Shown piece by piece: positions 9,088 through 17,908 of a stretch of 64,000 nt of DNA (position 1 is the first letter of the stretch; each line of letters starts with the position of its first letter). Below the pieces are notes generated by a model that searched no databases, was not told the origin of the DNA, and saw nothing but the letters and a program-made list of their open reading frames with translations. The position numbers were made by a program, and so were the translations under genes. Source of the DNA: Paenibacillus tyrphae (GTDB lineage Bacteria; Bacillota; Bacilli; Paenibacillales; NBRC-103111); contig NZ_JNVM01000006.1 of assembly GCF_000722545.1 (NCBI RefSeq), positions 372,001-436,000 of the forward strand, in the 5' to 3' direction.

Positions 9088-9294
9088 TTATGTCTATTTT
9101 ACTCTCTAACCTACCGATTCGTCAACGGAATTTTATAGATACGGTTGGCTTATTTTGTCAATAGAGGATTTAAATTTTAAACCAATGTAAAAAAATTACT
9201 AAATCTATGTTATCCTTTTTAGTAAACAATTCCATGGTTACCCATTATTTAGTATCTACTTTTTTGTTAAAAAGTACACAAAAGGAGAGCCTCC

Positions 9295-9696
9295 ATGAAA
9301 TCGCCCATGTCGGTTATTCAAACTTTGCCAACGGGAGAAAGCAGACTCGCCGTTATCGATCTCCACAGCGATGTTCTTTATACCGAAAAGGATAAGTCCG
9401 GAAGGCTTATTTTCCATACTTTACACGGAGAATACCGGGCTATCGCTGATTTGGACGATCTGGAAAATCATATTGAAGACTTCTGGCAGCTCGATGGCTC
9501 CAATGTCGTGAACATGTCGAAGGTCAAAGGGGTCGGACACCATTTGAAGGCTTACTTTGACGATTTCCCCACAGAGCGAAGCAAGTTCGCTTCCATCAGC
9601 TGGATGTTCATGCATCTGCTGCAAGACATCGTTCATCAGCGCATCAACCATAACCGATGCCAATCGATCTCCGGAGCGCTGCCGAAAAAAGACTAG
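9295..9696 (+). CDS. Stand-alone LytTR-like DNA-binding protein
   Basis: 133 residues that read as a LytTR domain without a receiver: a strand-rich first half (VLYTEKDKSGRLIFHTLHGE), then LDDLENHI and the NVVNMSKVKGV block that corresponds to the HRSYLVN region of LytTR proteins. The start ATG 9295 has AAAGGAG 7 nt upstream. It converges with the agr-like operon and shares a terminator with it. It may be a second regulator of that locus, but no binding evidence is available from sequence. Confidence 0.7.
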   Translation: MKSPMSVIQTLPTGESRLAVIDLHSDVLYTEKDKSGRLIFHTLHGEYRAIADLDDLENHIEDFWQLDGSNVVNMSKVKGVGHHLKAYFDDFPTERSKFASISWMFMHLLQDIVHQRINHNRCQSISGALPKKD

Positions 9697-9718
9697 CCTT
9701 TCAAGGTTGGTCTTTTTT
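9685..9718. terminator. Bidirectional terminator between two LytTR genes
   Basis: AAAAAAGACTAGCCTT pairs with AAGGTTGGTCTTTTTT around a 2-nt loop; A and T runs flank the stem on both sides, so it can end transcripts from both convergent genes. Confidence 0.88.
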
Positions 9719-10042
9719 CTTTTCCAAATGCTTTAATACTTTTTTCATATTGGGCTCGGAAACGGGAGCATATTTCGTGTTGTCCGTCGTTTCCTCCTCG
9801 AAATAAACCGCCTTACGAACGGCATGGTAACCTGCAATCCGGTCCATTTTTACGCTATAAGATCGATCCACCTTATCGAACGACAAATCTTGATACGCTT
9901 TGCTCAGCTGGTCGAGGGTTGTTGGAACGATATATCGTTCAGTGCGGGTATGTACGCTGATGACATTATTATGAGTGGTGAAAAAAACGATCTCATCGTC
10001 GTCAAGTTCGTAACCCGAACCGTCCTCCCGAAGCACTCGCAT
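9701..10042 (-). CDS. LytTR DNA-binding regulator of the agr-like operon
   Basis: 113 residues with one LytTR domain (DDDEIVFFTTHNNVISVHT, then TTLDQL and KVDRSYSVKMDRI) and a short charged tail. It has no receiver domain, unlike AgrA. It is the last gene of a four-gene run (AgrC-like membrane protein, AgrB, AgrD-like peptide, this gene), 25 nt after the peptide gene. It is the likely transcriptional output of the system. Without a receiver it cannot be controlled by phosphotransfer in the usual way. Confidence 0.8.
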   Translation of the reverse strand: MRVLREDGSGYELDDDEIVFFTTHNNVISVHTRTERYIVPTTLDQLSKAYQDLSFDKVDRSYSVKMDRIAGYHAVRKAVYFEEETTDNTKYAPVSEPNMKKVLKHLEKKKDQP

Positions 10043-10067
10043 TGTAAATCCAACTCCAAACTCATAC

Positions 10068-10190
10068 TTATTTGTCGACCAGTTCTTTCGGGGCTTTGGG
10101 ACTAAAGACCATTGGTTTTAATGTAACGATAAAAACCGAAGCACATACGGCTAAAATAGCTGAAACTAGTTGAGCAATATGCTTTTTCAA
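10068..10190 (-). CDS. agrD: AgrD-like autoinducer peptide precursor
   Basis: A 40-codon gene with TTG start at 10190, 4 nt after the agrB stop, and a GAGAGGGG site inside agrB. The peptide has an amphipathic N-terminus (MKKHIAQLVSAILAV), a hydrophobic middle, and a C-terminal tail SPKAPKELVDK that matches the conserved charged tail of AgrD (S. aureus ends EVPKEL). Size, position and tail support AgrD. Odd: the Cys or Ser normally five residues before the processing point is not evident; the only Cys is in the leader helix and the Ser lies at the tail border, so the ring chemistry is unclear. Confidence 0.75.
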   Translation of the reverse strand: MKKHIAQLVSAILAVCASVFIVTLKPMVFSPKAPKELVDK

Positions 10191-10194
10191 AGAA

Positions 10195-10716
10195 CTACCC
10201 CTCTCTTTTTAAAGGAATGATGGTCAAACACTGGACAAAAAATGTGATGGCTAGTAACGAAGACATATAAATAAAATTGATGCTTACGAGACCTACGGCT
10301 AAACATTTATATACAGGATGATAAACGTCCTTCAATTTGGTTTCCTGATCGATATTTGGGGCAAAAAGAAGCAGTAAAATAATACTTGTAACATTGGTAA
10401 GAGTCACAATTGAAACACTGAATTCCGGCAAATGCGGTAACAATGTACATATGAAAACAGAAACTAGTATACAGCCTATACTAGACCTAATATGGAACCC
10501 GCCCGAAAAAATTCTCAACCAAGCGAACGATATTAAAACAATTATCGTTTCATAAAGCTTTCCGAATATGTAGCCCATGATCAATGTAATCACTACAATC
10601 GACAATGTATTAAATAAAATGCTTAATGCATATTCCATAATTTCAATACTTGTCGTTTTCTCCGGATTCGCATTTTTTATCCAAACGGATACTGCCCGAG
10701 CAGGTCTGTTAATCAT
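10195..10716 (-). CDS. agrB: AgrB-type membrane peptidase
   Basis: 173-residue integral membrane endopeptidase that processes and cyclises AgrD. The conserved RIFSGGFHIRSSIGC block provides catalytic His 75 and Cys 82 (S. aureus H77 and C84). Several hydrophobic helices follow. The start ATG 10716 has AAAGGAC upstream and lies inside the end of the AgrC-like gene (8-nt overlap), implying translational coupling. Moderately AT-rich compared with the flanking genes. Confidence 0.9.
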   Translation of the reverse strand: MINRPARAVSVWIKNANPEKTTSIEIMEYALSILFNTLSIVVITLIMGYIFGKLYETIIVLISFAWLRIFSGGFHIRSSIGCILVSVFICTLLPHLPEFSVSIVTLTNVTSIILLLLFAPNIDQETKLKDVYHPVYKCLAVGLVSINFIYMSSLLAITFFVQCLTIIPLKREG

Positions 10717-11365
10717 CGCTGCGGTCCTTTTTATAAGAAAAATATAATATACAGTACATAATTAGAATCAGCACAAAAAATATATAGACTAATTTCATAT
10801 TATCATGTGCAAATAAATTATAAACAAACGATAAGACAAAAACCGACAATGCATTCATGCCTATAAACATGATATTAACTTTGCTCATTTTAACCATGAC
10901 GAATTGGGAATGCGGAACAAAATCAAAGCCTTTCCTGCCTTTTTTAATCCACCATCCCAGTAACCAAGCAGAGGAAGCTGTAAGGGTTTGAAGAAGATTC
11001 GTCCCTACTATATTGTTCGTCAAGGCTTTAATCTCAAATATACCTATTGCCTCTAAGATGAAATAGCAAGTAGCTTGTATGATCACATACCCCAAATAAG
11101 TGCTGCATGTCATAATCCCGGCGTAAAATGGATGAACTCTGAATAACAGCCAAACAAACATAAACATTAGAAACATTTGCACGAGAACATCTATAGACTG
11201 AATCTCATATACATTTCGATTCGTATACGAAATAAACGACGCTACCGCACTCGCAAATACAATCGAAACCGGGTACATATCGAACTTGAACAAACGGAAC
11301 ATCAAATAATACATCGCCATTGTTTCCATTATCGAAAAGACCATGAACAATATAAAATCGACCAA
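10709..11365 (-). CDS. Polytopic membrane protein, AgrC-sensor-like without kinase domain
   Basis: 218 residues with about six transmembrane helices and a short charged end (YFSYKKDRSDD). The topology resembles the N-terminal sensor half of AgrC, but the protein stops where the dimerisation and ATPase domains should begin, and agrB follows with an 8-nt overlap, so there is no room for a kinase. Start TTG 11365 is preceded by GGGAG at a 10-nt spacing. It heads the agr-like operon. I do not recognise a named family. It could be a peptide receptor that controls the LytTR protein by sequestration, as membrane inhibitors do in streptococcal LytTR regulatory systems; that is inference. Confidence 0.65.
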   Translation of the reverse strand: MVDFILFMVFSIMETMAMYYLMFRLFKFDMYPVSIVFASAVASFISYTNRNVYEIQSIDVLVQMFLMFMFVWLLFRVHPFYAGIMTCSTYLGYVIIQATCYFILEAIGIFEIKALTNNIVGTNLLQTLTASSAWLLGWWIKKGRKGFDFVPHSQFVMVKMSKVNIMFIGMNALSVFVLSFVYNLFAHDNMKLVYIFFVLILIMYCILYFSYKKDRSDD

Positions 11366-11493
11366 TGCAACCGCGCTCCCACAATGGCTATCTTAACAAT
11401 TTTTCCTGATTATACCTTGTATTAATATACTTCCATTTACATATTTCGACAAGGACATAAATTGGAAAAGATGATCTAAACTGCCTATTCTCA

Positions 11494-11536
11494 AACAAAA
11501 AAATTCTCCCCTGCGATCGCAGCAAGGGAGAATTTT
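11494..11536 (-). terminator. Terminator of the sdhCAB operon
   Basis: AATTCTCCC and GGGAGAATT enclose CTGC-GATCGC-AGCAA; on the minus strand a run of seven T follows. It lies 14 nt after the sdhB stop. Confidence 0.88.
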
Positions 11537-11549
11537 AGTACGAGTATGA

Positions 11550-12317
11550 TTACACGCTAAGCCATTTCTTGAACAAATGCTTCGTCGTATCGAGGTTCAT
11601 TGCCGCGATCGACGTGGTGAGCGGAATGCCTTTCGGACAAGAGCGCACGCAGTTCTGCGAGTTGCCGCAGCCTTCGATGCCGCCGTCTTCCATCAAAGCT
11701 TCCAGACGCTCGTGAGCGTTCATCTCGCCTGTCGGATGCGCGTTGAACAAACGCACTTGCGAGACGGCTGCCGGACCGATAAACGTCGTTTTGTCGTTCA
11801 CGTTCGGGCAGGACTCAAGACATACGCCGCAGGTCATGCATTTGGACAGCTCATAGGCCCATTGACGCTTGGACTCGGCCATCCGCGGTCCCGGACCGAG
11901 GTCGTACGTACCGTCGATCGGAATCCATGCTTTAACCTTCTTCAGAGCGGCAAACATGCGCTCACGGTTGATCACCAGGTCGCGAACGACCGGGAATGTC
12001 GTCATCGGCGCGATGCGAATCGGCTGCTCCAGCTTGTCAACGAGCGCGGAGCAAGCTTGCCGCGGCTTGCCGTTAATGACCATCGAGCAAGCGCCGCACA
12101 CTTCTTCCAGACAGTTCGATTCCCAGCAGACCGGTGTCGTTTTATTGCCGCTTGCGTTCACCGGGTTCCGCTGAATCTCCATCAACGCGCTGATCACGTT
12201 CATATTCGGACGGTAAGGAACCTCGAACTCTTCCGTGTACGGTTTGCTTTCCGCAGAATCCTGACGCGTTACGATGAACTTGACCTTTTTATTCGCTGCT
12301 GCAGTTGCTTCGGCCAT
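11550..12317 (-). CDS. sdhB: Succinate dehydrogenase iron-sulfur subunit
   Basis: 255-residue Fe-S subunit of complex II. Cys 64, 69, 74, 77 and 89 (in CWESNCLEEVCGACS and RQAC) bind the 2Fe-2S centre; CMTCGVCLESCP and CVRSCPKGIP near the C-terminus bind the 4Fe-4S and 3Fe-4S centres. It passes electrons from SdhA to the menaquinone site at the membrane anchor. It follows sdhA by 2 nt with an AGGGAGG site, and a terminator follows it. Confidence 0.97.
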   Translation of the reverse strand: MAEATAAANKKVKFIVTRQDSAESKPYTEEFEVPYRPNMNVISALMEIQRNPVNASGNKTTPVCWESNCLEEVCGACSMVINGKPRQACSALVDKLEQPIRIAPMTTFPVVRDLVINRERMFAALKKVKAWIPIDGTYDLGPGPRMAESKRQWAYELSKCMTCGVCLESCPNVNDKTTFIGPAAVSQVRLFNAHPTGEMNAHERLEALMEDGGIEGCGNSQNCVRSCPKGIPLTTSIAAMNLDTTKHLFKKWLSV

Positions 12318-12319
12318 GA

Positions 12320-14080
12320 TTAATGACCTCCCTTCTTCTTGTCGGTCGTGTAGTCACGCTTTCTCGGTTCGATCAGCGATACGTCAACGTCTTCCCAATC
12401 GATTTGCGGACCGTCCGGCGTCCATTTCGCCTTCGTCGTTTTCAGGAACTGCTCGTCGTTACGATCCGGGAACTCCGGCTTGTAGTGCGCGCCGCGGCTT
12501 TCGTCGCGAAGCAGAGCGCCGAGCGTCATCGCGTGGGACAGCTCAAGCATGTTCCACAGCTGGCGGGTGAATGCCACACCCGGGTTGTTGAAACGGGCCG
12601 AGTCGTTGATGTTGATGTTTTTGTAGCGCTGCTTCAGCTCGTTGATTTTGTCGAGCGTTTGTTGGAGCTGCTTGTTGTAGCGCACAACGGTCATGTTGTT
12701 CGTCATCCACTCGCCCAGCTCTTTGTGGAGCACGTAAGCATTCTCGGTACCGTTCATTTTCAAGATGCTTTCGTATTTGTCCGTGTGTTCCTTTTTCGCG
12801 CGATCATAAACCGTCGACGAAACGTCTTCGGCATGCTTATCCAAGCCTTTGATATATTCAATGGCCTTCGGACCGGTGATCATACCGCCGTAGATCGCGG
12901 AAAGCAGCGAGTTCGCACCCAGACGGTTGGCACCATGGTACTGGTACTCGCACTCGCCACAGGCGAACAGCCCCGGAATATTCGTCATTTGGTTATAGTC
13001 AACCCACATGCCGCCCATCGAGTAGTGCACGGCAGGGAAAATCTTCATCGGAATTTTGCGCGGATCGTCGCCCATGAATTTCTCATAGATCTCGATGATC
13101 CCGCCGAGCTTGACGTCAAGCTCCTTCGGATCTTTATGCGACAGGTCGAGATACACCATGTTCTCGCCGTTCACGCCGAGCTTCATATCGACGCAGACAG
13201 AGAAAATTTCCCGTGTCGCGATATCGCGCGGTACCAGGTTTCCGTAAGCCGGATATTTTTCTTCAAGGAAGTACCACGGCTTGCCGTCTTTATACGTCCA
13301 TACGCGTCCGCCTTCACCGCGCGCGGATTCGGACATGAGACGAAGCTTGTCGTCGCCCGGAATCGCCGTCGGGTGAATCTGAATGAACTCGCCGTTCGCG
13401 TAATAAACGCCTTGCTGATATACCGCACTGGCCGCCGTACCCGTATTGATAACCGAGTTCGTCGTTTTACCGAAGATGATCCCAGGACCACCTGTCGCCA
13501 AAATAACCGCATCGGCCTTGAAGGTATTGACTTCCATGCTGCGCAGGTCTTGTCCGGCAATCCCGCGGCATACGCCGTCGTCGTCGAGCACCGCGCCCAT
13601 GAACTCCCAATGCTCGTATTTTTTCACCAGACCGGCCGTTTCCCAGCGGCGTACTTGCTCGTCAAGCGCATACAGCAGCTGTTGGCCTGTCGTTGCTCCG
13701 GCAAACGCCGTACGGTGATGCTTCGTTCCCCCGAAACGGCGGAAATCGAGAAGGCCTTCCGGCGTACGGTTGAACATAACGCCCATCCGGTCCATCAAGT
13801 GGATGATGCCCGGCGCCGCTTCGCACATCGCTTTAACCGGCGGCTGGTTGGCCAGAAAGTCTCCGCCGTAAACCGTATCGTCAAAGTGTTCCCACGGGGA
13901 GTCGCCTTCCCCTTTCGTATTCACCGCTCCGTTGATGCCGCCTTGCGCGCACACGGAGTGGGAACGTTTAACCGGCACCAAGGAGAACAGGTCGACGTGA
14001 ACCCCAGCCTCTGCCGCTTTGATGGTGGCCATCAAACCAGCCAAGCCTCCACCGACTACGATGATTTTTGAATTCGCCAT
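12320..14080 (-). CDS. sdhA: Succinate dehydrogenase flavoprotein subunit
   Basis: 586-residue flavoprotein that oxidises succinate to fumarate. The N-terminal GGGLAGLMATIKAAEAG is the FAD-binding fold; the His in RSHSVCAQGGI is the usual covalent FAD attachment point, and HPTAIPGD and the RGEGGRVW segment belong to the active site. It is the middle gene of sdhCAB. The B. subtilis-type menaquinone-reducing enzyme is expected, consistent with the futalosine-pathway genes later in the window. Confidence 0.97.
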   Translation of the reverse strand: MANSKIIVVGGGLAGLMATIKAAEAGVHVDLFSLVPVKRSHSVCAQGGINGAVNTKGEGDSPWEHFDDTVYGGDFLANQPPVKAMCEAAPGIIHLMDRMGVMFNRTPEGLLDFRRFGGTKHHRTAFAGATTGQQLLYALDEQVRRWETAGLVKKYEHWEFMGAVLDDDGVCRGIAGQDLRSMEVNTFKADAVILATGGPGIIFGKTTNSVINTGTAASAVYQQGVYYANGEFIQIHPTAIPGDDKLRLMSESARGEGGRVWTYKDGKPWYFLEEKYPAYGNLVPRDIATREIFSVCVDMKLGVNGENMVYLDLSHKDPKELDVKLGGIIEIYEKFMGDDPRKIPMKIFPAVHYSMGGMWVDYNQMTNIPGLFACGECEYQYHGANRLGANSLLSAIYGGMITGPKAIEYIKGLDKHAEDVSSTVYDRAKKEHTDKYESILKMNGTENAYVLHKELGEWMTNNMTVVRYNKQLQQTLDKINELKQRYKNININDSARFNNPGVAFTRQLWNMLELSHAMTLGALLRDESRGAHYKPEFPDRNDEQFLKTTKAKWTPDGPQIDWEDVDVSLIEPRKRDYTTDKKKGGH

Positions 14081-14095
14081 GATCGTCCCTCCCCC

Positions 14096-14752
14096 TTAAC
14101 CTTTCGCCATTTTCGGCAGCTGACTGAAATCCGGATTCAAAAATGCCGTCAAGGACAAAATAAACATGACGGACATGACCACGAATACGCCCATCCATAC
14201 GTAAGTCGAAACTCGCTGCGCGCGCGGCCCCACGGTAATCCCCCAGCTGACGAGGAAAGACCACATGCCGTTGCTGAAGTGGAACACGGCCGCAACGATA
14301 CCAATACAGTACATAATGAAGTAGATGTTGTTGCTCACAATCTCGTGCATGTGGATGCCCACCGCATCTTGCGCTACCGCTCCAAGCGAGATTTGCAGAC
14401 GCGTTTGGAAGAAGTGAAAGGCCACGAACAAGAACGTAATGACACCGGTTACGCGCTGCAAGAAAAACATTTGGTTGCGGAAATAGCCGTAGTTGGACAC
14501 GTTGTTGCGCGCCGTATAAGCCACATACAACCCGTAGATGGCGTGATAGGCGAGCGGAATCCAAATGCCGACAATTTCCAGCAGCAGCATGAGCGGCAGT
14601 TCATGCAGCCAGAACACTTGATCCAGAAAAGCCGCATGTCCGCCGCTGAACGCCTTGTAGTTCGTCAGCAGGTGCTCGATCAGGAAGAAGCCGACCGGAA
14701 TGACACCAAGCAATGAATGCAGCTTCCGTGAAAAGTAAGAATTTTTAAACAT
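14096..14752 (-). CDS. sdhC: Succinate dehydrogenase cytochrome b558 subunit
   Basis: 218-residue membrane anchor with about five helices and His residues for two haems (for example in LHSLLGVIPVGFFLIEH and FVAFHFFQTR). This is the single-anchor B. subtilis type; no sdhD is present. The start ATG 14752 (MFKNSYFSRK) follows GAGGGGGGA; a longer open frame to 14842 lacks such a site. First gene of sdhCAB, divergent from the LysR regulator across about 260 nt. Confidence 0.95.
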   Translation of the reverse strand: MFKNSYFSRKLHSLLGVIPVGFFLIEHLLTNYKAFSGGHAAFLDQVFWLHELPLMLLLEIVGIWIPLAYHAIYGLYVAYTARNNVSNYGYFRNQMFFLQRVTGVITFLFVAFHFFQTRLQISLGAVAQDAVGIHMHEIVSNNIYFIMYCIGIVAAVFHFSNGMWSFLVSWGITVGPRAQRVSTYVWMGVFVVMSVMFILSLTAFLNPDFSQLPKMAKG

Positions 14753-15016
14753 TGAAACTAGTTCCCCCCTCAGATTAAGGCTTGTCACCGCTTCGTCAAA
14801 ACCATTTACCATTGTACTCCCGCATATCGGGAGCGTCAACAAAAAACGCTATGCCTATTTTCCATGTTTCGACAAGCTTTTATACCGTTTGCGGCAAAAA
14901 ATGTGAACAAGAAGTGACACATTCCATAGTACTCCTGAATCGCTTATAATGGAAGTGCTGATTTTTTATATATGCTTATAACTTATTGTCATATAAGAAA
15001 AGGAAGGATATACGCT

Positions 15017-15925
15017 ATGGAGCTTATCGATGTATTTGCCACCGTCGTCGAGCAGCAGAGCTTGAATAAAGCGTCGCAGTTGCTCAACGTCTCCCAGCCT
15101 GCGCTGTCGCGTAAAATTATGCGGCTGGAGGAGGAGCTCGGCATTCAGCTCTTCGTCCGCAAAGGCAAGCGGTTGGAGCTAACCCGTGCCGGAGAGGTAT
15201 GCTACGAGTTCGCCCTGGAGCAGAAGCGGCTGGAACGCCGGCTGCACGAAAAGCTGCAGGCGTTCAAAACAAACGTCAAGCCCGCCAGCATCGTCATCGG
15301 AGCAAGCCTGACGACGCTCCAGTCGACGCTGCCCGACCTGATTACGATCTATACCCGCGAATACCCGAATACGGACATCAAGGCCGTTACCGGCAAAACG
15401 CACGAGATCGTGCCGCTCATCAAAGAAAAACGCGTGGACATCGGTCTCGTCGCCTCCATGATCGAAGATCCGTCCATCGTCTGCGTGCCCTTATTCGACG
15501 ACCCGCTCTGTCTCGTTCTGCCCGAAGGGCATCCGTTCGCTGACAAGGAGGAGCTGTTCATTCAAGATCTGCACGAGCTGCCGATGATCTTGTTTTCGCG
15601 GGGCACATGGTACCGCGTCTTGATGGATGAGATGTTTCACCGCTGCGGGGTGCATCCGGATGTCAAAATGGAGATCGACTCGTTCGAAGCGATTACCCGG
15701 CTCGTATCCACCTGCAAAACGGCAACGCTCCTGCCCGAATCGTATTTGCGGCGCAATCTAATTGAAGACAACGAGCTGAGCGTGCGCTTCATCCCCGAGC
15801 TGGAACAAACGAAAAGAACGACCTCTCTCCTGTTCACGGAGGAGGCCGTTCTTGAACCGTCTATCCGCCGCTTCATCGATCAAGCGGTCCGGCATTACCA
15901 TACGGCAGACGAATATACATTATAA
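15017..15925 (+). CDS. LysR family transcriptional regulator
   Basis: 302-residue LysR-type regulator: N-terminal winged helix (SLNKASQLLNVSQPALSRKI) and a C-terminal substrate-binding fold. Start ATG 15017 follows AAGGAAGG. It is divergent from sdhCAB, and CcpC/CitR-type LysR proteins of this size control TCA-cycle genes in Bacillus, so control of sdh is plausible but not shown. A strong terminator follows. Confidence 0.9.
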   Translation: MELIDVFATVVEQQSLNKASQLLNVSQPALSRKIMRLEEELGIQLFVRKGKRLELTRAGEVCYEFALEQKRLERRLHEKLQAFKTNVKPASIVIGASLTTLQSTLPDLITIYTREYPNTDIKAVTGKTHEIVPLIKEKRVDIGLVASMIEDPSIVCVPLFDDPLCLVLPEGHPFADKEELFIQDLHELPMILFSRGTWYRVLMDEMFHRCGVHPDVKMEIDSFEAITRLVSTCKTATLLPESYLRRNLIEDNELSVRFIPELEQTKRTTSLLFTEEAVLEPSIRRFIDQAVRHYHTADEYTL

Positions 15926-15967
15926 AAGAAGGCGGACGATGCGTTAGGTCTCTCCGTCCGCCTTCTC
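15926..15967. terminator. Bidirectional terminator, LysR gene / antiporter gene
   Basis: GAAGGCGGACG (15928-15938) pairs perfectly with CGTCCGCCTTC (15955-15965). It ends the lysR-type gene and overlaps the last codons of the convergent antiporter gene. Confidence 0.82.
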
Positions 15968-17179
15968 CTCCAATCCGAGCCTGCGGGCGACATACGCCGT
16001 CGTTCCGGCCTGCAGCAGGATGGTCAGCAGTACGGCCAGGAACGTGACCGACGCGATAACGTCCGCATACTTCACACCCATCCCGACAACCATGCCCGAT
16101 AATGCCGCCGGGATTACTCCCGTTTCGCGCACCCAGAACATGAATACAATCTCGTTGCGCTTCCATCCGGCCTTGCGGTCCGGAAGCGCGCAGGCCAGCA
16201 CAGTCAACGGGCGGGCAATCAGCATAAAGACGACGATGACGGCAAGACTCGGCCACAGGTGATCGAGGATGACCCGGAAATTCACTTGGCTGCCCAGCAT
16301 AATAAAGATAAGCATCCGCATAACCACCGTCATATTTTCGCTAAAATGGGCCATTTCGTTCAGCTTGTCGTCCAGCTCCAGCTTGAACAGCTCGTGATTG
16401 CCCCAGATGAGGCCGGCCACGAAGGTCGCCATAAACCCGCTGACGTGCAGCACGTCACCGAGCCAATAGGCGCCGAGCGCCGTGACGATCAAGGCGATGG
16501 TCGCATAATCCCGCAGCCAGCCGAGCTTGAAGTGAGCCGTAACATAGACCAGAACGAGTCCGATAAGCAAACCGACGACAATGCCGCCCACGGCAGTCTG
16601 CACAAAGCCAATCACGCTGGCGCCAACCGACAAGGCTTGACCGCCTGTGATAGCTCCGAGCACCGAGAAAGTCAGAATCGAGCCGGTCGCGTCGTTGAAG
16701 GCGGACTCGCTTTCGACCGTTTCCCGCACCTTGGGACGAATGCGCACCTGCTTGAAAACGGGGATGAGCGTCGCCGGGTCCGTCGATGAAATGATTGCGC
16801 CGAGCAGCACCGCGTACATCATCGGGATGCCGAGCAGCCAGTGCGCGGCAAAAGCAACGACGGCGCAGGTGATCAGAACCCCGGGTACACTGAGCAGAGA
16901 TACGGTGATCCATACTTTGCGAAGCCCCGACAACCGGATATTCCGGCCGCCGTCGAACAAAATGAGCGCCGATCCGGCCGTCAAAATAAATTGGTTCATA
17001 AACGAGCTGCTCGGCTCGTTGACCAAATGCATCCCTTGCCCTACAACAACGCCCGCGATCAAAAAAAGAGCGACGTCCGGCAGTTTCAGCCAGCTCGCTA
17101 CTTTTCCGGAAATCATGCCGATGAGGAGGATAAATATAATAAGAAAGAGTACGTGTTCGATCATAACGCTATTTTCCAT
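15944..17179 (-). CDS. CPA1-type cation/proton antiporter
   Basis: 411-residue Na+/H+ exchanger-family membrane protein with about 12-13 helices; the FNDATGSILTFSV segment carries the ND pair typical of NhaP/CPA1 ion-binding sites. No C-terminal TrkA_C regulatory domain is present. It follows ktrA by 53 nt with no terminator between, so it may be co-transcribed with the potassium importer behind the c-di-AMP riboswitch. Whether it exports Na+ or K+ cannot be told from sequence. Confidence 0.87.
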   Translation of the reverse strand: MENSVMIEHVLFLIIFILLIGMISGKVASWLKLPDVALFLIAGVVVGQGMHLVNEPSSSFMNQFILTAGSALILFDGGRNIRLSGLRKVWITVSLLSVPGVLITCAVVAFAAHWLLGIPMMYAVLLGAIISSTDPATLIPVFKQVRIRPKVRETVESESAFNDATGSILTFSVLGAITGGQALSVGASVIGFVQTAVGGIVVGLLIGLVLVYVTAHFKLGWLRDYATIALIVTALGAYWLGDVLHVSGFMATFVAGLIWGNHELFKLELDDKLNEMAHFSENMTVVMRMLIFIMLGSQVNFRVILDHLWPSLAVIVVFMLIARPLTVLACALPDRKAGWKRNEIVFMFWVRETGVIPAALSGMVVGMGVKYADVIASVTFLAVLLTILLQAGTTAYVARRLGLEEKADGET

Positions 17180-17232
17180 TAGTGCTCTTCGCCTCCTGAC
17201 AACTCGGCCCTGCTTCGGTCGACCGCGGTCTG

Positions 17233-17895
17233 TTACCGGATAACCTCATTCTCGAACGTCTCGATCTGCTCGTTCGTGCCGATGACGACCATGACATCGC
17301 GTTCTTCCACCATATCCTCGGCCGTCGGAGCGATGATGACGCCGTTCTTCTTATTAATAGCAACGACGCTGCAGCCGTAGCGCGCTCTCGGATCGAGCTC
17401 CTTCAACGAACGGCCGTTCAAGCTGCGCGGCACCGCGAGCTCGGCAATCGTATAATCCTTCGATAGCTCGATATAATCAAGCAGATTGGGCGATACCAGC
17501 TGGTGCGCCACGCGAATGCCCATATCCCGCTCGGGATAGATGACTCGGTCTACGCCGATCTTTTGCAGCACTTTGCCGTGCAGCTCGGACAGCGCCTTGG
17601 CCACCACCATGCCCACACCGCTATCTTTTAACAAAATCGCCGTCAAAATACTCGCTTGAATGTCATCGCCGATGGAAACGACAACGCAATCGAAATTCCG
17701 GATGCCGAGCGAGCGGATCACATCCTCGTCGGTAGCGTCCGCCACCACGACGTGCGTCAGCTCATCGCTCATCTCCTCCACCGCTTCTTCATCCTTGTCG
17801 ATGCCCAGCACCTCATAACCGAGCTTGATCAGTTCCTTTGCAAGGCTGGAACCGAAGCGGCCGAGGCCGATGACTGCATACTGACTACGTTTCAT
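17233..17895 (-). CDS. KtrA/KtrC-type potassium channel regulatory subunit
   Basis: 220-residue cytoplasmic RCK protein: Rossmann fold with GLGRFGSSLA at residues 9-18 and the acidic IDKDEEAVEE segment, then a C-terminal TrkA_C domain (about 140-220), which in Ktr systems binds c-di-AMP. It gates the KtrB-type subunit encoded just upstream (13-nt gap). Assignment to KtrA or KtrC cannot be made from the sequence alone. Confidence 0.93.
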   Translation of the reverse strand: MKRSQYAVIGLGRFGSSLAKELIKLGYEVLGIDKDEEAVEEMSDELTHVVVADATDEDVIRSLGIRNFDCVVVSIGDDIQASILTAILLKDSGVGMVVAKALSELHGKVLQKIGVDRVIYPERDMGIRVAHQLVSPNLLDYIELSKDYTIAELAVPRSLNGRSLKELDPRARYGCSVVAINKKNGVIIAPTAEDMVEERDVMVVIGTNEQIETFENEVIR

Positions 17896-17908
17896 TCGTT
17901 AGCTTCCC

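Noticed and set aside
12323..14071. 582-codon open frame on the plus strand
   Set aside because: It is the antisense shadow of sdhA, which has full family motifs; long shadows are common here because of the GC-rich third codon position.
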